64,000 nt of DNA from Halorubrum hochsteinianum. GTDB taxonomy: Archaea > Halobacteriota > Halobacteria > Halobacteriales > Haloferacaceae. Position numbers and translations under genes: made by a program. The stretch spans positions 1,364,001 through 1,428,000 of the forward strand of contig NZ_CP098415.1 of the NCBI RefSeq assembly GCF_023702125.1, read 5' to 3'. The notes under the pieces were generated by a model. That model worked only from the letters and a program-made list of their open reading frames with translations. It did not search any database and was not told the DNA's origin. Positions 46,343 to 54,597 of the stretch are shown piece by piece. Within the stretch, counting starts at the first letter, position 1. The number at the start of each line of letters is the position of its first letter.

Positions 46343-47154
46343 GCGTCGAAACTCACGTCGACCGCGCTCGCGACCGCGTGGCCGCCGAGCGCGACGCCGT
46401 CGCGGACGAGCGACGGGCCTACGAGCGCTTCGGATCCGCCGTCGCGTCGATCCCCACGACTTCCGGGCCGACGGCCGCCCGCGGGGAGACGACCGCCGGC
46501 ACCGGACCGGGGACCGGCGGCGTCCGCGCGGCCGTCGGCGGACGGGCCGCCTCGGCGACCGACGGCTGCCGGCGGGTCCGCGAGGCGTTCGCCGAGACGG
46601 TGCGCCCGCACAGCGTCGCCGACCGGGCCGCCGACGAGCCCCTGTTGGCGACGGTCCGCGAAGAGTTGGGCGACGCCGTCGCGGTCGCGCTCTCGCCGAA
46701 GACGGACCACGACTTCACCCCGCCGGTCGCGTCCGCGATCGGGTCCGCCGTCGACGACCGGCTCGCGGAGATCGCGGTGTTCGACCGGACGTTAAAGCGG
46801 GAGGCCGCGTCCCTCCGGTCGGCGGGCGAGACGATCCGGGAGGTCACCGACTGGCTGGCGGCCGCGGACGAGACGCCCCTCCTGACGCTCGGGTTCGACG
46901 AGCTACGCCGCCGCCACGAGGCGCTCGCGGACCGGATCGCGACCTGCGAGTCGCTGCTCGCGGACCGGCAGGCAGACCTCGACCGGACCGCCAGCCGCGG
47001 CGCGTCGGTCGGGCTCCGGCAGCGCTCGACGGTCGCGTACCTCTACGACGACTTCCCGGTGTCGTATCCCGTCCTCTCGACCGTCGCGCGGCTCGTCGAG
47101 ACCCTCACCGAGTGCCAGCGGGCGGTCCGCGACCACCTGACGCGGAGGGCGTGA
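46339..47154 (+). CDS. Haloarchaeal helical protein (DUF7260-like) in the DtxR operon
   Basis: This 271-residue protein is almost entirely alpha-helical and rich in Ala, Arg and Glu. It starts MSVETHVDRARDRVAAERDA. Coiled-coil-like stretches are seen at about residues 1-30 and 190-225. A single Cys in CESLLADR and a conserved-looking YLYDDFPVSYPVLSTVARL lie near the C-terminus. No membrane helix or metal cluster is present. It matches a haloarchaea-specific family of unknown role (DUF7260, from memory). Position behind metal-regulator operators suggests metal-responsive expression. Confidence 0.7.
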   Translation: MSVETHVDRARDRVAAERDAVADERRAYERFGSAVASIPTTSGPTAARGETTAGTGPGTGGVRAAVGGRAASATDGCRRVREAFAETVRPHSVADRAADEPLLATVREELGDAVAVALSPKTDHDFTPPVASAIGSAVDDRLAEIAVFDRTLKREAASLRSAGETIREVTDWLAAADETPLLTLGFDELRRRHEALADRIATCESLLADRQADLDRTASRGASVGLRQRSTVAYLYDDFPVSYPVLSTVARLVETLTECQRAVRDHLTRRA

Positions 47155-47336
47155 CCGTGTCGGACTCGCCGCGCCGCACTCGGGCGACCGGCTGGGCGTG
47201 GGCCTGCCTCGCGCTGTTCGGCGGCGACGCCGAAAGCGTCGACCCCGAGAGCGCCGACCCGCGCGAGGACGAGTCGAGAGACGACGGGATGAGCGGAGAC
47301 GGAGCGAGCGAGGGCAGTCCGACCGCCCCGGAATGA
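47151..47336 (+). CDS. Small protein (59-61 aa) upstream of the DtxR regulator
   Basis: GTG 47151 overlaps the previous stop (GTGA); GTG 47157 is an alternative. The product VTVSDSPRRTRATGWAWACL continues ALFGG and then an acidic Asp/Glu/Ser tail. The Trp-rich hydrophobic patch with one Cys is short (about 11 residues), so membrane insertion is doubtful. Its stop overlaps the regulator start (ATGA). The unbroken chain of overlaps supports translation. Confidence 0.55.
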   Translation: MTVSDSPRRTRATGWAWACLALFGGDAESVDPESADPREDESRDDGMSGDGASEGSPTAPE

Positions 47337-47746
47337 CGAGCGAGACGGAGTACCTGCTCGCGCTGTACATCGCGGAACAGCGGTCGTCGCCGCCGGTCCC
47401 GCCGGGGCGGATCGCCGACGCGGTCGGGCGGTCGCCCGCCGCGACGACGGAGATGCTCCAGCGGCTCGAAGACCGCGGGCTCGTGGACCGGAAGCCGTAC
47501 GACGGCGTGGCGCTGACCGAGGCGGGCCGGGAGCGCGCCGCTGACCGCCACGAGGCGTACGTCGCGCTCTCGTGGTTCTTCCGCGACGCGCTGGGGCTCG
47601 ACGCCCACGAGCGCGAGGCGATGGAGATGTCGGGGCTGGTGAGCCCGACGGTCGCCGACCGGCTCGTCGACCTGCTGCTCGACGAGGTGCCGAACGAGCC
47701 GGCCGCTCCCGGAGCGCTGTCGCTCCCGCGGTCGGACGCGGACTGA
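47333..47746 (+). CDS. DtxR/MntR-family metal-dependent transcriptional regulator
   Basis: This 137-residue regulator has an N-terminal wHTH (MTSETEYLLALYIAEQRSSP, then VGRSPAATTEMLQRLEDRGL) and a dimerisation/metal domain with HEAYVALSWFFRDALGLDAH and EAMEMSGLVSPTVADRLV. It lacks the C-terminal SH3/FeoA domain of DtxR, like MntR. The usual Cys/His metal ligands are only partly visible (the two His shown plus Glu and Met). It ends the operon controlled by two TTAGG dyads, convergent with dpsA. Confidence 0.88.
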   Translation: MTSETEYLLALYIAEQRSSPPVPPGRIADAVGRSPAATTEMLQRLEDRGLVDRKPYDGVALTEAGRERAADRHEAYVALSWFFRDALGLDAHEREAMEMSGLVSPTVADRLVDLLLDEVPNEPAAPGALSLPRSDAD

Positions 47747-47792
47747 AAAAGGGAGATTCGGCAGATCGACGCTCGGCCGCCGCCTCGTCGGC

Positions 47793-48338
47793 TCAGTTCG
47801 TCGCGGACTCGACGACGAGCGAGTCGTCCTCGAGGTAGTGCTCGATGTGGTGGGCGTGCTCTTCGAGGGTCTCCAGCTGCTCGCGGAGCATCTGGCTCGT
47901 CGCGTAGTCGCCGAGCCCGTCCGCGAGCGCGACGTGCTCGCGGTAGCTCTCGATGATGTCGCCCATCATCTCCAGGTCGTTCGCGAGCGACGTCCGCACG
48001 TCGTACACGTCCTCGTCTTCCGGCTCCACCGTCGCCTCGTCGGTGAGCGTCGCCATGCTCGCGTGCGGCACGCCGCCGAGCGCCTGGAGCCGCTCCGCGA
48101 GCTCGTCGGCGGCGGCCTCGACGTCCTCGTACACCTCCTGGAGGAACACGTGGACCTCGAGGAACTCCGCGCCCTCGACGTTCCAGTGGTGTTTGTGGAG
48201 CTGGTGATAGAGGACGTACGCGTTCGCGAGGTCGCCGTTCAGCGCCTCGACTATCTGTTCCGCCTTCTCTGTGTCCAGCCGTAGCGCGTTCTCGTCGACC
48301 GTATCCGCCCGCTGGCGCGTTGACTTCTGGGTGCTCAT
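47793..48338 (-). CDS. dpsA: DNA protection during starvation ferritin DpsA
   Basis: This 181-residue ferritin-like protein oxidises Fe(II) and stores it in a 12-mer, as shown for Halobacterium DpsA. Ferroxidase residues are in YHQLHKHHWNVEGAEFLEVH and ELAERLQALGG, and His-rich EEHAHHIEHYLEDD lies near the end. ATG 48338 (MSTQKSTRQRADTVDENAL) is chosen because the 15 extra upstream codons cover the promoter region. It is convergent with the DtxR-type regulator (46-nt gap). Confidence 0.95.
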   Translation of the reverse strand: MSTQKSTRQRADTVDENALRLDTEKAEQIVEALNGDLANAYVLYHQLHKHHWNVEGAEFLEVHVFLQEVYEDVEAAADELAERLQALGGVPHASMATLTDEATVEPEDEDVYDVRTSLANDLEMMGDIIESYREHVALADGLGDYATSQMLREQLETLEEHAHHIEHYLEDDSLVVESATN

Positions 48339-48363
48339 TACGTCTCCCTCTTTGTGCGCCCCC

Positions 48364-48410
48364 GACTTATATCTTATCAACATACAAACAATTTTTCGTG
48401 CCGCCTAAAA
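48364..48410 (-). promoter_or_regulatory. dpsA promoter region with a TTTTAGG half-site
   Basis: On the minus strand GATATAAG (about 48369-48376), some 30 nt before the ATG, is a probable TATA box. Further upstream TTTTAGGCGGC (from 48410) contains one arm of the TTAGG dyad seen at 46231 and 46267 but no matching CCTAA arm. It could be a weak metal-regulator site; this is speculative. Confidence 0.35.
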
Positions 48411-48476
48411 GTCGATAGCGTACGGAGATGAAGCGCTGTCAGCGCCGATCCGCGAAGTATTATACGCTATCTGAAA

Positions 48477-49637
48477 CTACTCGCCGCTCCCGTAGCCCAC
48501 CGCCTCCGCGTCCGCGAGCGCCCGCTCCGTCGCGGCCGACAGGTCGAACGCGTCGCCGGCGACGACATCGCCGTCGCGGATCACCGGCTCCATGAGCGGC
48601 TCGGCCCCCTCGGGCCCGGAGCGGTCCGCGAGCCCGACGGCGTGGGCACCGTCCGCGGTGCGGTAGACGGACTTCGCGCCCGAGAGCTTCCCGCGCTTGG
48701 CGGCCGGTTCGCCGTCGACCGCGACCAGATCGAGCGCGAAGTCGACCGGGTCCGCGTTGGAGACGTACCCGCCGACGCCGAACCCGTCGACGACGTCGCG
48801 CAGCCCCCGGAGGTCCGCGGGGCCGAGCCCGCCGGAGACGTACACGTCGACGTCCCCGCGGCCACGCGCGTCGAGTTCCCACCGGACCTCTCGCACGATG
48901 TGCCGGAAGTCGCCGCGCCGGGAACCGGTCGTGTCGAGGCGGACGCCGTCGAGGTCTTCGCCGAGCGTCTCCACCGCCCGCAGCACCTCGTCCACCTCGT
49001 CGGAGTATGTGTCACACAGCGCGATCCGGGGCGCGTCCGCCGGGACGCCCTCGTCGTAGGCGCGCCACGCGGCCTCCTGCTCGCCCCGCCCGAAGCAGAT
49101 GGCGAGCGCGTGCGGCATCGTCCCGGACGCCTCCCGCCCGATCAGCTCCCCGGCGGCGACGTGCGAGAAGCCGTCGAACCCGCCGACGAGCGCGGAGCGC
49201 TCGACCGCCGCGGTCATCGCGGGGTGGACGTGGCGCGCGCCGAAGGAGAGCACCGACGACTCCGGCGCGGCGACCCGGCAGTCCAGCGCCGCCGTCGCCA
49301 TCCCGGACGCGTGCGAGAGGAAGCCGAGGAGGGAGGTCTCCAGCCGCGCGAACTCCAGATACGGTCCCTCGATCCGCATCACCGGGCCGCCGTCGAACAG
49401 CCGCCCCTCCGGGATCGCGCGGACGTCGACGTCGCGGCCGGCCAGCAGTTCGACCGCGTTCCCCAGCCCGGCGAACAGCTCGAACGAACCGTCCGGGAAC
49501 TGGTCCGCGGTCACCTCGGCGACGACGCGGGGGTTCCGCCCCGCGGCCGAAAGCGCCGCCTCGGTCCGCTCGAAGTACGCGTCGGTCGCGCGCCCCTCCC
49601 GGACCGCGGCCGCGTCGACGATGTCGAACTCGCTCAT
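48477..49637 (-). CDS. pncB: Nicotinate phosphoribosyltransferase
   Basis: This 386-residue enzyme converts nicotinate and PRPP to nicotinate mononucleotide in NAD salvage. Family motifs include ATDAYFERTEAAL, LLGFLSHASGMATAAL, SFGARHVHPAMTAAVERSAL, GTMPHALAICFG, VRLDTTGSRRGDF and the phosphate-binding YVSGGLGPADLRGL. The start MSEFDIVDAAAVREGRATDA at 49637 fits. The nicotinamidase gene lies 2 kb away. Confidence 0.92.
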   Translation of the reverse strand: MSEFDIVDAAAVREGRATDAYFERTEAALSAAGRNPRVVAEVTADQFPDGSFELFAGLGNAVELLAGRDVDVRAIPEGRLFDGGPVMRIEGPYLEFARLETSLLGFLSHASGMATAALDCRVAAPESSVLSFGARHVHPAMTAAVERSALVGGFDGFSHVAAGELIGREASGTMPHALAICFGRGEQEAAWRAYDEGVPADAPRIALCDTYSDEVDEVLRAVETLGEDLDGVRLDTTGSRRGDFRHIVREVRWELDARGRGDVDVYVSGGLGPADLRGLRDVVDGFGVGGYVSNADPVDFALDLVAVDGEPAAKRGKLSGAKSVYRTADGAHAVGLADRSGPEGAEPLMEPVIRDGDVVAGDAFDLSAATERALADAEAVGYGSGE

Positions 49638-49712
49638 GGCCGACCGTTCGGCCGCGGGGACGAAAAGCCACCCGTGTCGGAGCGCCCGCCAGCGCCGCGC
49701 CGACACCCCAGA

Positions 49713-51449
49713 CTACGACGACCGCCGCGCGGACAGCCCCAGCGCGGCCGCGAGGGCGGCGAGCGCCGCCGCGACGCCGAACCCGGGCGCGCTGCCGCCG
49801 GTGCTGTCGCCGTCGCTTCCGTCGGCGTCCTCGCTCCCGTTCCCGTCGTCGGTGTCGGTCCCGTCGTCGGTGTCGGTGCCGTCGCCGCCCTCGGTCCCGT
49901 TAGTCCCGTCGGTGTCCGGGAGCGCGAGGTCGGCGTCCGGGCGCAGTTCGAGGACGCCCTCCGGGGACGGCGCGTGGGTTATCGTCACGCTCGTCCCGTC
50001 GCGCTCGACGCCGTACGCGCCGGGGAAGTCGCTCCCGTCGCCGATCGCGTAGACGGTCCCGTCCTCGTAGCCGCCGTCGCCGTGCGCGTTCAGCATCCGG
50101 ACGTAGGCGTCGCGGAACTCGGCGGCGTCGGCCTCGGTCTGCCACTCCGTCGCCCAGACGTACCCGTCGCGGTCGCCGTTCCGGTACGGGTACAGCTCGT
50201 CGCCCGCCCACCCGTCCGTCGCGGGGTGCGCGTAGTTGTAGGTCGCGCGGGTCTGTAGCTGCGCGTCCGTCCGGAGGTGGAGGTTGTAGTTCGCCCCGGG
50301 GGACCGCCCCGGATCGAGGACCGAGTACTCGTACGCGCCGTCGAACTGGACGCCGGCGCTCTGGTACCAGAACATCACGAACATCGACGCCTCGCCGGCG
50401 GTCTCCGCGCCGTCGACGCCCTCGTTCCCGTACGTCTCCCAGCCGCCCGTCGCCGCGTCCTCGAAGGCGACCTCGGTCGTCTCGTAGTCCGGGTTCCGGT
50501 GGATCACCTCCGCGGTCGACGCCGGCGGGTCGTTCATCGTCTCGTTGACCGCCGCCCAGCCTCCCTCGTCGACGAGCTCGCGGACGTAGAGGGCCCCGTC
50601 GCCGTACGGCTGGAGGACGGTCTGGAGGATGCCGATGTTCCCGGAGAACCCGCCGCCGCCCCCGCCGCTCTCGGGCGCGTCGACGCAGGTCCAGTTGTCC
50701 GCACAGCGGGCGTCGTACCGCTCCTCGACGTGGACCGCCTCCCCCTCGACGATCCCGTCGACCGCGAGGTCGCCGTCCTGCGTGACGCCGACGTAGCGCG
50801 GGTCGGTGAGGTCGTGGTACTGGTCTTGCATCGCGTGGAGCAGCTCGTGCGCGAGCGTCGAGGGGTCGATGTCGGGCGACTCGCCGTCCGGGACGACGAT
50901 GACGATCCGGTCCTCGGACGGCGAGTAGAAGCCGGAGACCGCGCCGCCGAGCACCGAGTCGATCTCGTCGTTCGCGTTCTCCTCGTCGCCGACGACGAAC
51001 AGCGCCTCCCACACCTGGTCGTTCCAGCGGCGGTACGCCTCGGACTGGTTGCCGCCCGCGGTGTCGTTCGCGTACTCGCTGCGCGACACCGTTTCGACCG
51101 GGATGTCCTGCTTGAAGGGGCGCTGCCGGACGTGCTCGACGCGCGCCATCGTCAGGTCCGTCAGCGCCGACAACTGCGTCTCGTTGAGCCCGTCCGCCTC
51201 CTCGAAGTCGACCGACTCCTCGTAGTGCGTCCCGTTCCAGCAGCCGACCAACTCGGTGCCGTCGCCGGCGTCGCACTCGTCGGCGGACGCGGAGGGCATG
51301 GCCTCGGACGCCCCCGGGTCGCCGACGGACGCGGCGTGGGAAACGCCGGCGTCCGGCGCGGCGGCGGCACCGGCGGTGAACGCGACACACAGGACGGCGA
51401 GCGCGGCCACGACGGCGGCCGCGGTCGAGAGGGTGAGAACCCGTCGCAT
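49713..51449 (-). CDS. Hvo_1808-family surface protein with HELLH motif and PGF-CTERM
   Basis: This 578-residue secreted protein has a signal peptide MRRVLTLSTAAAVVAALAVL ending near AGAAAAPDA. The zinc-protease-like motif STLAHELLHAMQDQYHDL is near residue 200 (HExxH) and EGEAVHVEERYDARC may supply further ligands. A Thr/Asp/Gly-rich stalk and a C-terminal APGFGVAAALAALAAALGLS followed by ARR form a PGF-CTERM sorting signal for archaeosortase lipid anchoring. Many sequons are present (NGT, NET, NQS). The start at 51447-51449 fits the signal peptide. Confidence 0.88.
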   Translation of the reverse strand: MRRVLTLSTAAAVVAALAVLCVAFTAGAAAAPDAGVSHAASVGDPGASEAMPSASADECDAGDGTELVGCWNGTHYEESVDFEEADGLNETQLSALTDLTMARVEHVRQRPFKQDIPVETVSRSEYANDTAGGNQSEAYRRWNDQVWEALFVVGDEENANDEIDSVLGGAVSGFYSPSEDRIVIVVPDGESPDIDPSTLAHELLHAMQDQYHDLTDPRYVGVTQDGDLAVDGIVEGEAVHVEERYDARCADNWTCVDAPESGGGGGGFSGNIGILQTVLQPYGDGALYVRELVDEGGWAAVNETMNDPPASTAEVIHRNPDYETTEVAFEDAATGGWETYGNEGVDGAETAGEASMFVMFWYQSAGVQFDGAYEYSVLDPGRSPGANYNLHLRTDAQLQTRATYNYAHPATDGWAGDELYPYRNGDRDGYVWATEWQTEADAAEFRDAYVRMLNAHGDGGYEDGTVYAIGDGSDFPGAYGVERDGTSVTITHAPSPEGVLELRPDADLALPDTDGTNGTEGGDGTDTDDGTDTDDGNGSEDADGSDGDSTGGSAPGFGVAAALAALAAALGLSARRSS

Positions 51450-51654
51450 AGGAATCGTATCGGACGCCCCGGTAAGTAGTCTGTCGGTTCCTTCGGGGCC
51501 GCGGCCGGCGGATTTTTTCGGCGAGCTCGGTCCCCGCCGACGGCGGTCGGGTCGGCGGACCCGGCGCTCGGTCCGACGCGACGGAATCGCCGATCCCCCG
51601 CCGCGATTGCGGACGCGGACCACGGTTTTTGAAGACCGCGCTCCAACTCTTGGC

Positions 51655-52233
51655 ATGGCGTTCGATCCGACCGAGACCGCGGTGGTCGTCGTCGACATGC
51701 AAAACGGGTTCTGTCACTCCGACGGGAGCCTCTACGCCGAGCCGAGCGAGGCGGCGGTCGAGCCGGTGACGGCGCTCGTCGACCGCGCCCGCGACGCCGG
51801 CGCGTCAATCGTCTACACCCGCGACGTCCACCCGCCCGAGCAGTTCGACGGGGCGCACTACTACGACGAGTTCGACCGCTGGGGCGAACACGTCGTCGAG
51901 GGGTCGTGGGACGCCGAACTCGTCGGCGACCTCGACGTGCGCGACGCGGACCACGTCGTCGAGAAGCACACCTACGACGCCTTCTATCAGACGGATCTGG
52001 AGGGATATCTTGACGCGCACGGAATCCGCGACCTCCTGATCTGCGGCACGCTCGCGAACGTCTGCGTCCTCCACACCGCGGGCAGCGCGGGGCTCCGGGA
52101 CTACCGCCCGGTCGTCGTCGAGGACGCGCTCGGCTACATCACCGAGGAGCACCGGGAGTACGCGGTCGACCACGCCGACTGGCTGTTCGGCGAGACGGCG
52201 ACCCGCGACGAGGTCGCCTTCGACTCCGCGTAG
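51655..52233 (+). CDS. pncA: Nicotinamidase/isochorismatase-family cysteine hydrolase
   Basis: At 192 residues it has the catalytic Asp in AVVVVDMQNGFCHSDGS, Lys in VEKHTYDAFYQTDL and Cys in GTLANVCVLHTAGSAG. This triad, the length and the metal-site-like DVHPPEQFD suggest nicotinamidase, which makes nicotinate for the phosphoribosyltransferase at 48477. The family also includes isochorismatases, so the substrate is inferred from context. A GGTTTTTGAAG stretch about 30 nt upstream may hold the promoter. Confidence 0.85.
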   Translation: MAFDPTETAVVVVDMQNGFCHSDGSLYAEPSEAAVEPVTALVDRARDAGASIVYTRDVHPPEQFDGAHYYDEFDRWGEHVVEGSWDAELVGDLDVRDADHVVEKHTYDAFYQTDLEGYLDAHGIRDLLICGTLANVCVLHTAGSAGLRDYRPVVVEDALGYITEEHREYAVDHADWLFGETATRDEVAFDSA

Positions 52234-52325
52234 CGGGAACTGACTCCCCGATCGGTCAAGACCGCGATTATCACGCGCGGCAATCGGCGTGTAACCCTTT
52301 TTGCCGCTCGCCGGAACCGCGAAGT

Positions 52326-52883
52326 ATGGACATCTCTCGGCGGGGCGTACTCGGCGGTCTCGGCGCGGTCTGTGGGGTCGGTGCCGTCGGGTTTGCCGGC
52401 GCGACGCGGGTGACGGACGGCGAGGCGCTCGAAGGCATCGGCGGGGAGGGCCCGGGACCGGCGGGCGGCGAGGAAGACGGGAGCGACGACGGGCCGACCG
52501 CGGCTCCCGTCGACCCCGACGCGCCGTTCGCGGCCACGCTCACCGGCGACGACGGGACCGAGGCGCGGCTGTTCGACGCGAGCGACCTCGACCGCGTCAA
52601 GGGCGTCTTCGCCGAGGACGGCGAGTACCTCGTTCAGGTCGTCCTCTCCGAGGCGGGCGTCGAGTCGTTCCGGAGCCGCCTCGACGACGCGGGCGCGACC
52701 GACGACCCGGCGGCGTTCGTGGTGTCGATGGCGCTCGACGGGACCGAGGTCAGGCGCGTCGAACTCGACGAGGAGACCGTCGACTCCCTCACCGCGTCCG
52801 AGTGGGGCGGCGTGCTGACGCTCCCGTTCGGCGAGGAGTCGGTCGCCGAGTCCGTCTTCGAGCGCCTCGCCGCCGAGGAGTGA
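52326..52883 (+). CDS. Tat-exported protein of unknown function
   Basis: This 185-residue protein has a twin-arginine signal MDISRRGVLGGLGAVCGVGA followed by VGFAGATRVTDG, then an acidic Gly-rich linker. The compact alpha/beta domain (about 70-185; FAATLTGDDGTEARLFDASD, GEYLVQVVLSEAGVESFRSR) resembles the extracytoplasmic domain found in preprotein-translocase SecD-like and other exported proteins. There is a Cys at position 16 but no lipobox, so it is probably released or non-lipidated. Function unknown. Confidence 0.7.
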   Translation: MDISRRGVLGGLGAVCGVGAVGFAGATRVTDGEALEGIGGEGPGPAGGEEDGSDDGPTAAPVDPDAPFAATLTGDDGTEARLFDASDLDRVKGVFAEDGEYLVQVVLSEAGVESFRSRLDDAGATDDPAAFVVSMALDGTEVRRVELDEETVDSLTASEWGGVLTLPFGEESVAESVFERLAAEE

Positions 52884-53000
52884 GTCGCCGCGGGCGGTTC
52901 GGGCGAGCGGCTCGTCGCGGGTCCGCCCCCGACGGCTGACTGGTCAGGTCCCGGTGAGGCGCGTAGACAGCGTTTTGCCTCCGGGCCCCGTGTCTCAGCC

Positions 53001-53132
53001 GTGAGCGACGCAACCGCTGACGACGGCGGTCGCCCGTGTCCGGTCTGCGAGACGCCGATGTACCACCGGCACTGTAAGTACGTCTGTCCGGCGCACGGCG
53101 TCGTCTACGACTGTAGCGACACGTTCTACTGA
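53001..53132 (+). CDS. HVO_2523-family zinc finger microprotein
   Basis: This 43-residue protein starts at GTG 53001. Two Cys/His pairs are visible in RPCPVCETPMYHRHCKY, and VCPAHGVVYDCSDTFY follows. It corresponds to the haloarchaeal family named after Haloferax HVO_2523, which sits next to phytoene synthase HVO_2524, the same neighbourhood as here. It probably binds one or two zinc ions; its role is unknown. TGA is at 53130-53132. Confidence 0.85.
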   Translation: MSDATADDGGRPCPVCETPMYHRHCKYVCPAHGVVYDCSDTFY

Positions 53133-53291
53133 CCGAACGGTCGGTTCACATGCCCCGATCGCGGGCGGAATTAACGGGTCCGCAAGGGGACCAAACTGAG
53201 CCGTGCGAACTGTTATGTTCTTGGAGTCCGACTTTTCAGACATGATGGGCGACCCGTACGCGACCCTCCCTGCCGACCTCCTGGGGTCAGC

Positions 53292-54257
53292 ATGGTAGAG
53301 CAAAATCAGGTTGCCCGGAGCAAGCGGATCCAGCGCCGCACCGGGAAGACGTTCCACGTCGCCACCCGGTTGCTGCCGCAGCGGATCCGTCATCCGACGT
53401 ACGTGCTGTACGGCTTCTTCCGGATCGCCGACGAGGTCGTCGACGCGGAGGACACCGCGCCGCCGGCCGAGCAGCGTGCCGAACTCGACCGGCTCCGGGC
53501 GGCCGCGCTCGGCGAGGAGCCGACCGACGACCCGGTGTTGGAGGCGTTCGCCGAGGTGTGCGAGCGCAACGACATCCCCGACGCGGACGTCCACTCGTTC
53601 GTGGACGCGATGGCGAGCGACATCGACACCGACCGGTACGAGACCTACGCGGACCTGGAGGCGTACATGGACGGCTCCGCGGCCGCCGTCGGCCGGATGA
53701 TGACGGCGATCATGGACCTCGACCCCGAGGCGGAGGCCGAGGCGCTCCCCCACGCCACGAAGCTCGGCGAGGCGTTCCAGATGACGAACTTCCTCCGGGA
53801 CGTCCGCGAGGACGTGGTGGAGCGCGACCGGATCTACCTCCCGCTGGAGACGCTCCGCCGCCACGGCGTGAGCGAGGAGCAGATCCTCGACCTGGAGTTC
53901 GACGAGAACGTCGCGGCCGCGGTCCGCGAGGAGATGGCCCGCACCGAACGCCTCTACGAGGAGGGCGTCGCGGGCATCAAGTACCTCCCCGAGGACTGCC
54001 AGCTCGCGGTGCTGCTCGCGGCGGTGCTGTACGTCGACCACCACCGCCTCATCCGCGACCGCGGCTACGACACCGTCTCGGCGACGCCGGAGCTGTCGTT
54101 CGCCCGGAAGATCTCGCTGCTGGTCCGCACCCGCTGGAAGTGGCAGTGGAACCGCGACCCGGAGGCCGTGTTCTACGACATGTGCACCGACTTCGAGCCG
54201 AGCCGCGAACACCACGGCCACGGCCCGCACGGCGCGGGCGTCCCGCAGACGGACTGA
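53292..54257 (+). CDS. crtB: Phytoene synthase
   Basis: This 321-residue squalene/phytoene synthase condenses two geranylgeranyl-PP to phytoene, the first step to bacterioruberin. The first Asp-rich motif is in YVLYGFFRIADEVVDAEDT and the second in AFQMTNFLRDVREDVVERDR, with YMDGSAAAVGRMM between. The start MVEQNQVARSKRIQRRTGKT is usual. It follows the zinc-finger microprotein and precedes a small membrane protein by 10 nt. Confidence 0.94.
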   Translation: MVEQNQVARSKRIQRRTGKTFHVATRLLPQRIRHPTYVLYGFFRIADEVVDAEDTAPPAEQRAELDRLRAAALGEEPTDDPVLEAFAEVCERNDIPDADVHSFVDAMASDIDTDRYETYADLEAYMDGSAAAVGRMMTAIMDLDPEAEAEALPHATKLGEAFQMTNFLRDVREDVVERDRIYLPLETLRRHGVSEEQILDLEFDENVAAAVREEMARTERLYEEGVAGIKYLPEDCQLAVLLAAVLYVDHHRLIRDRGYDTVSATPELSFARKISLLVRTRWKWQWNRDPEAVFYDMCTDFEPSREHHGHGPHGAGVPQTD

Positions 54258-54267
54258 GCCGGCCCGC

Positions 54268-54477
54268 ATGGATCGCTCCCGGTTCGTCTCGCTCGCGGTC
54301 GCCGCGTTCGGGCTCGTGTTCGTCTCCTTTCTCATCCGCGGCCTGACCCGACTGGTCGCCCCCTACGGGGTCGCCGTCGCCGCGTCGGCACCGCTCCTCT
54401 TCGCGGCCGCCGCGCTGTTGGCCGGGCTCTTCGCCCTCGCGGTCCTCGACGCGACCGGGATCCGGCCGATGAGGTAG
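54268..54477 (+). CDS. Small membrane protein downstream of crtB
   Basis: This 69-residue protein has two transmembrane helices, at about residues 5-28 (FVSLAVAAFGLVFVSFLI) and 33-60 (VAVAASAPLLFAAAALLAGL). It starts 10 nt after the crtB stop, so it is probably co-transcribed. It resembles a small haloarchaeal DUF family (DUF7534, from memory); function unknown. Confidence 0.7.
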   Translation: MDRSRFVSLAVAAFGLVFVSFLIRGLTRLVAPYGVAVAASAPLLFAAAALLAGLFALAVLDATGIRPMR

Positions 54478-54597
54478 CCGGCGGACGGAGTAGCCGGCCG
54501 ATGGGGTAGCCGGCGGACGGGTGACTGGGGAACTGACCCCCCGTGTCGCCCCCGCCCGAGCCGGAACGCCCTTGCCCCGCCGCGCCCGACGAGACGT

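Noticed and set aside
53133-53291. Extra gene between the zinc-finger microprotein and crtB
   Set aside because: A short ATG frame at about 53240 quickly ends and shows no composition or motif; the stretch is best read as the crtB promoter region.
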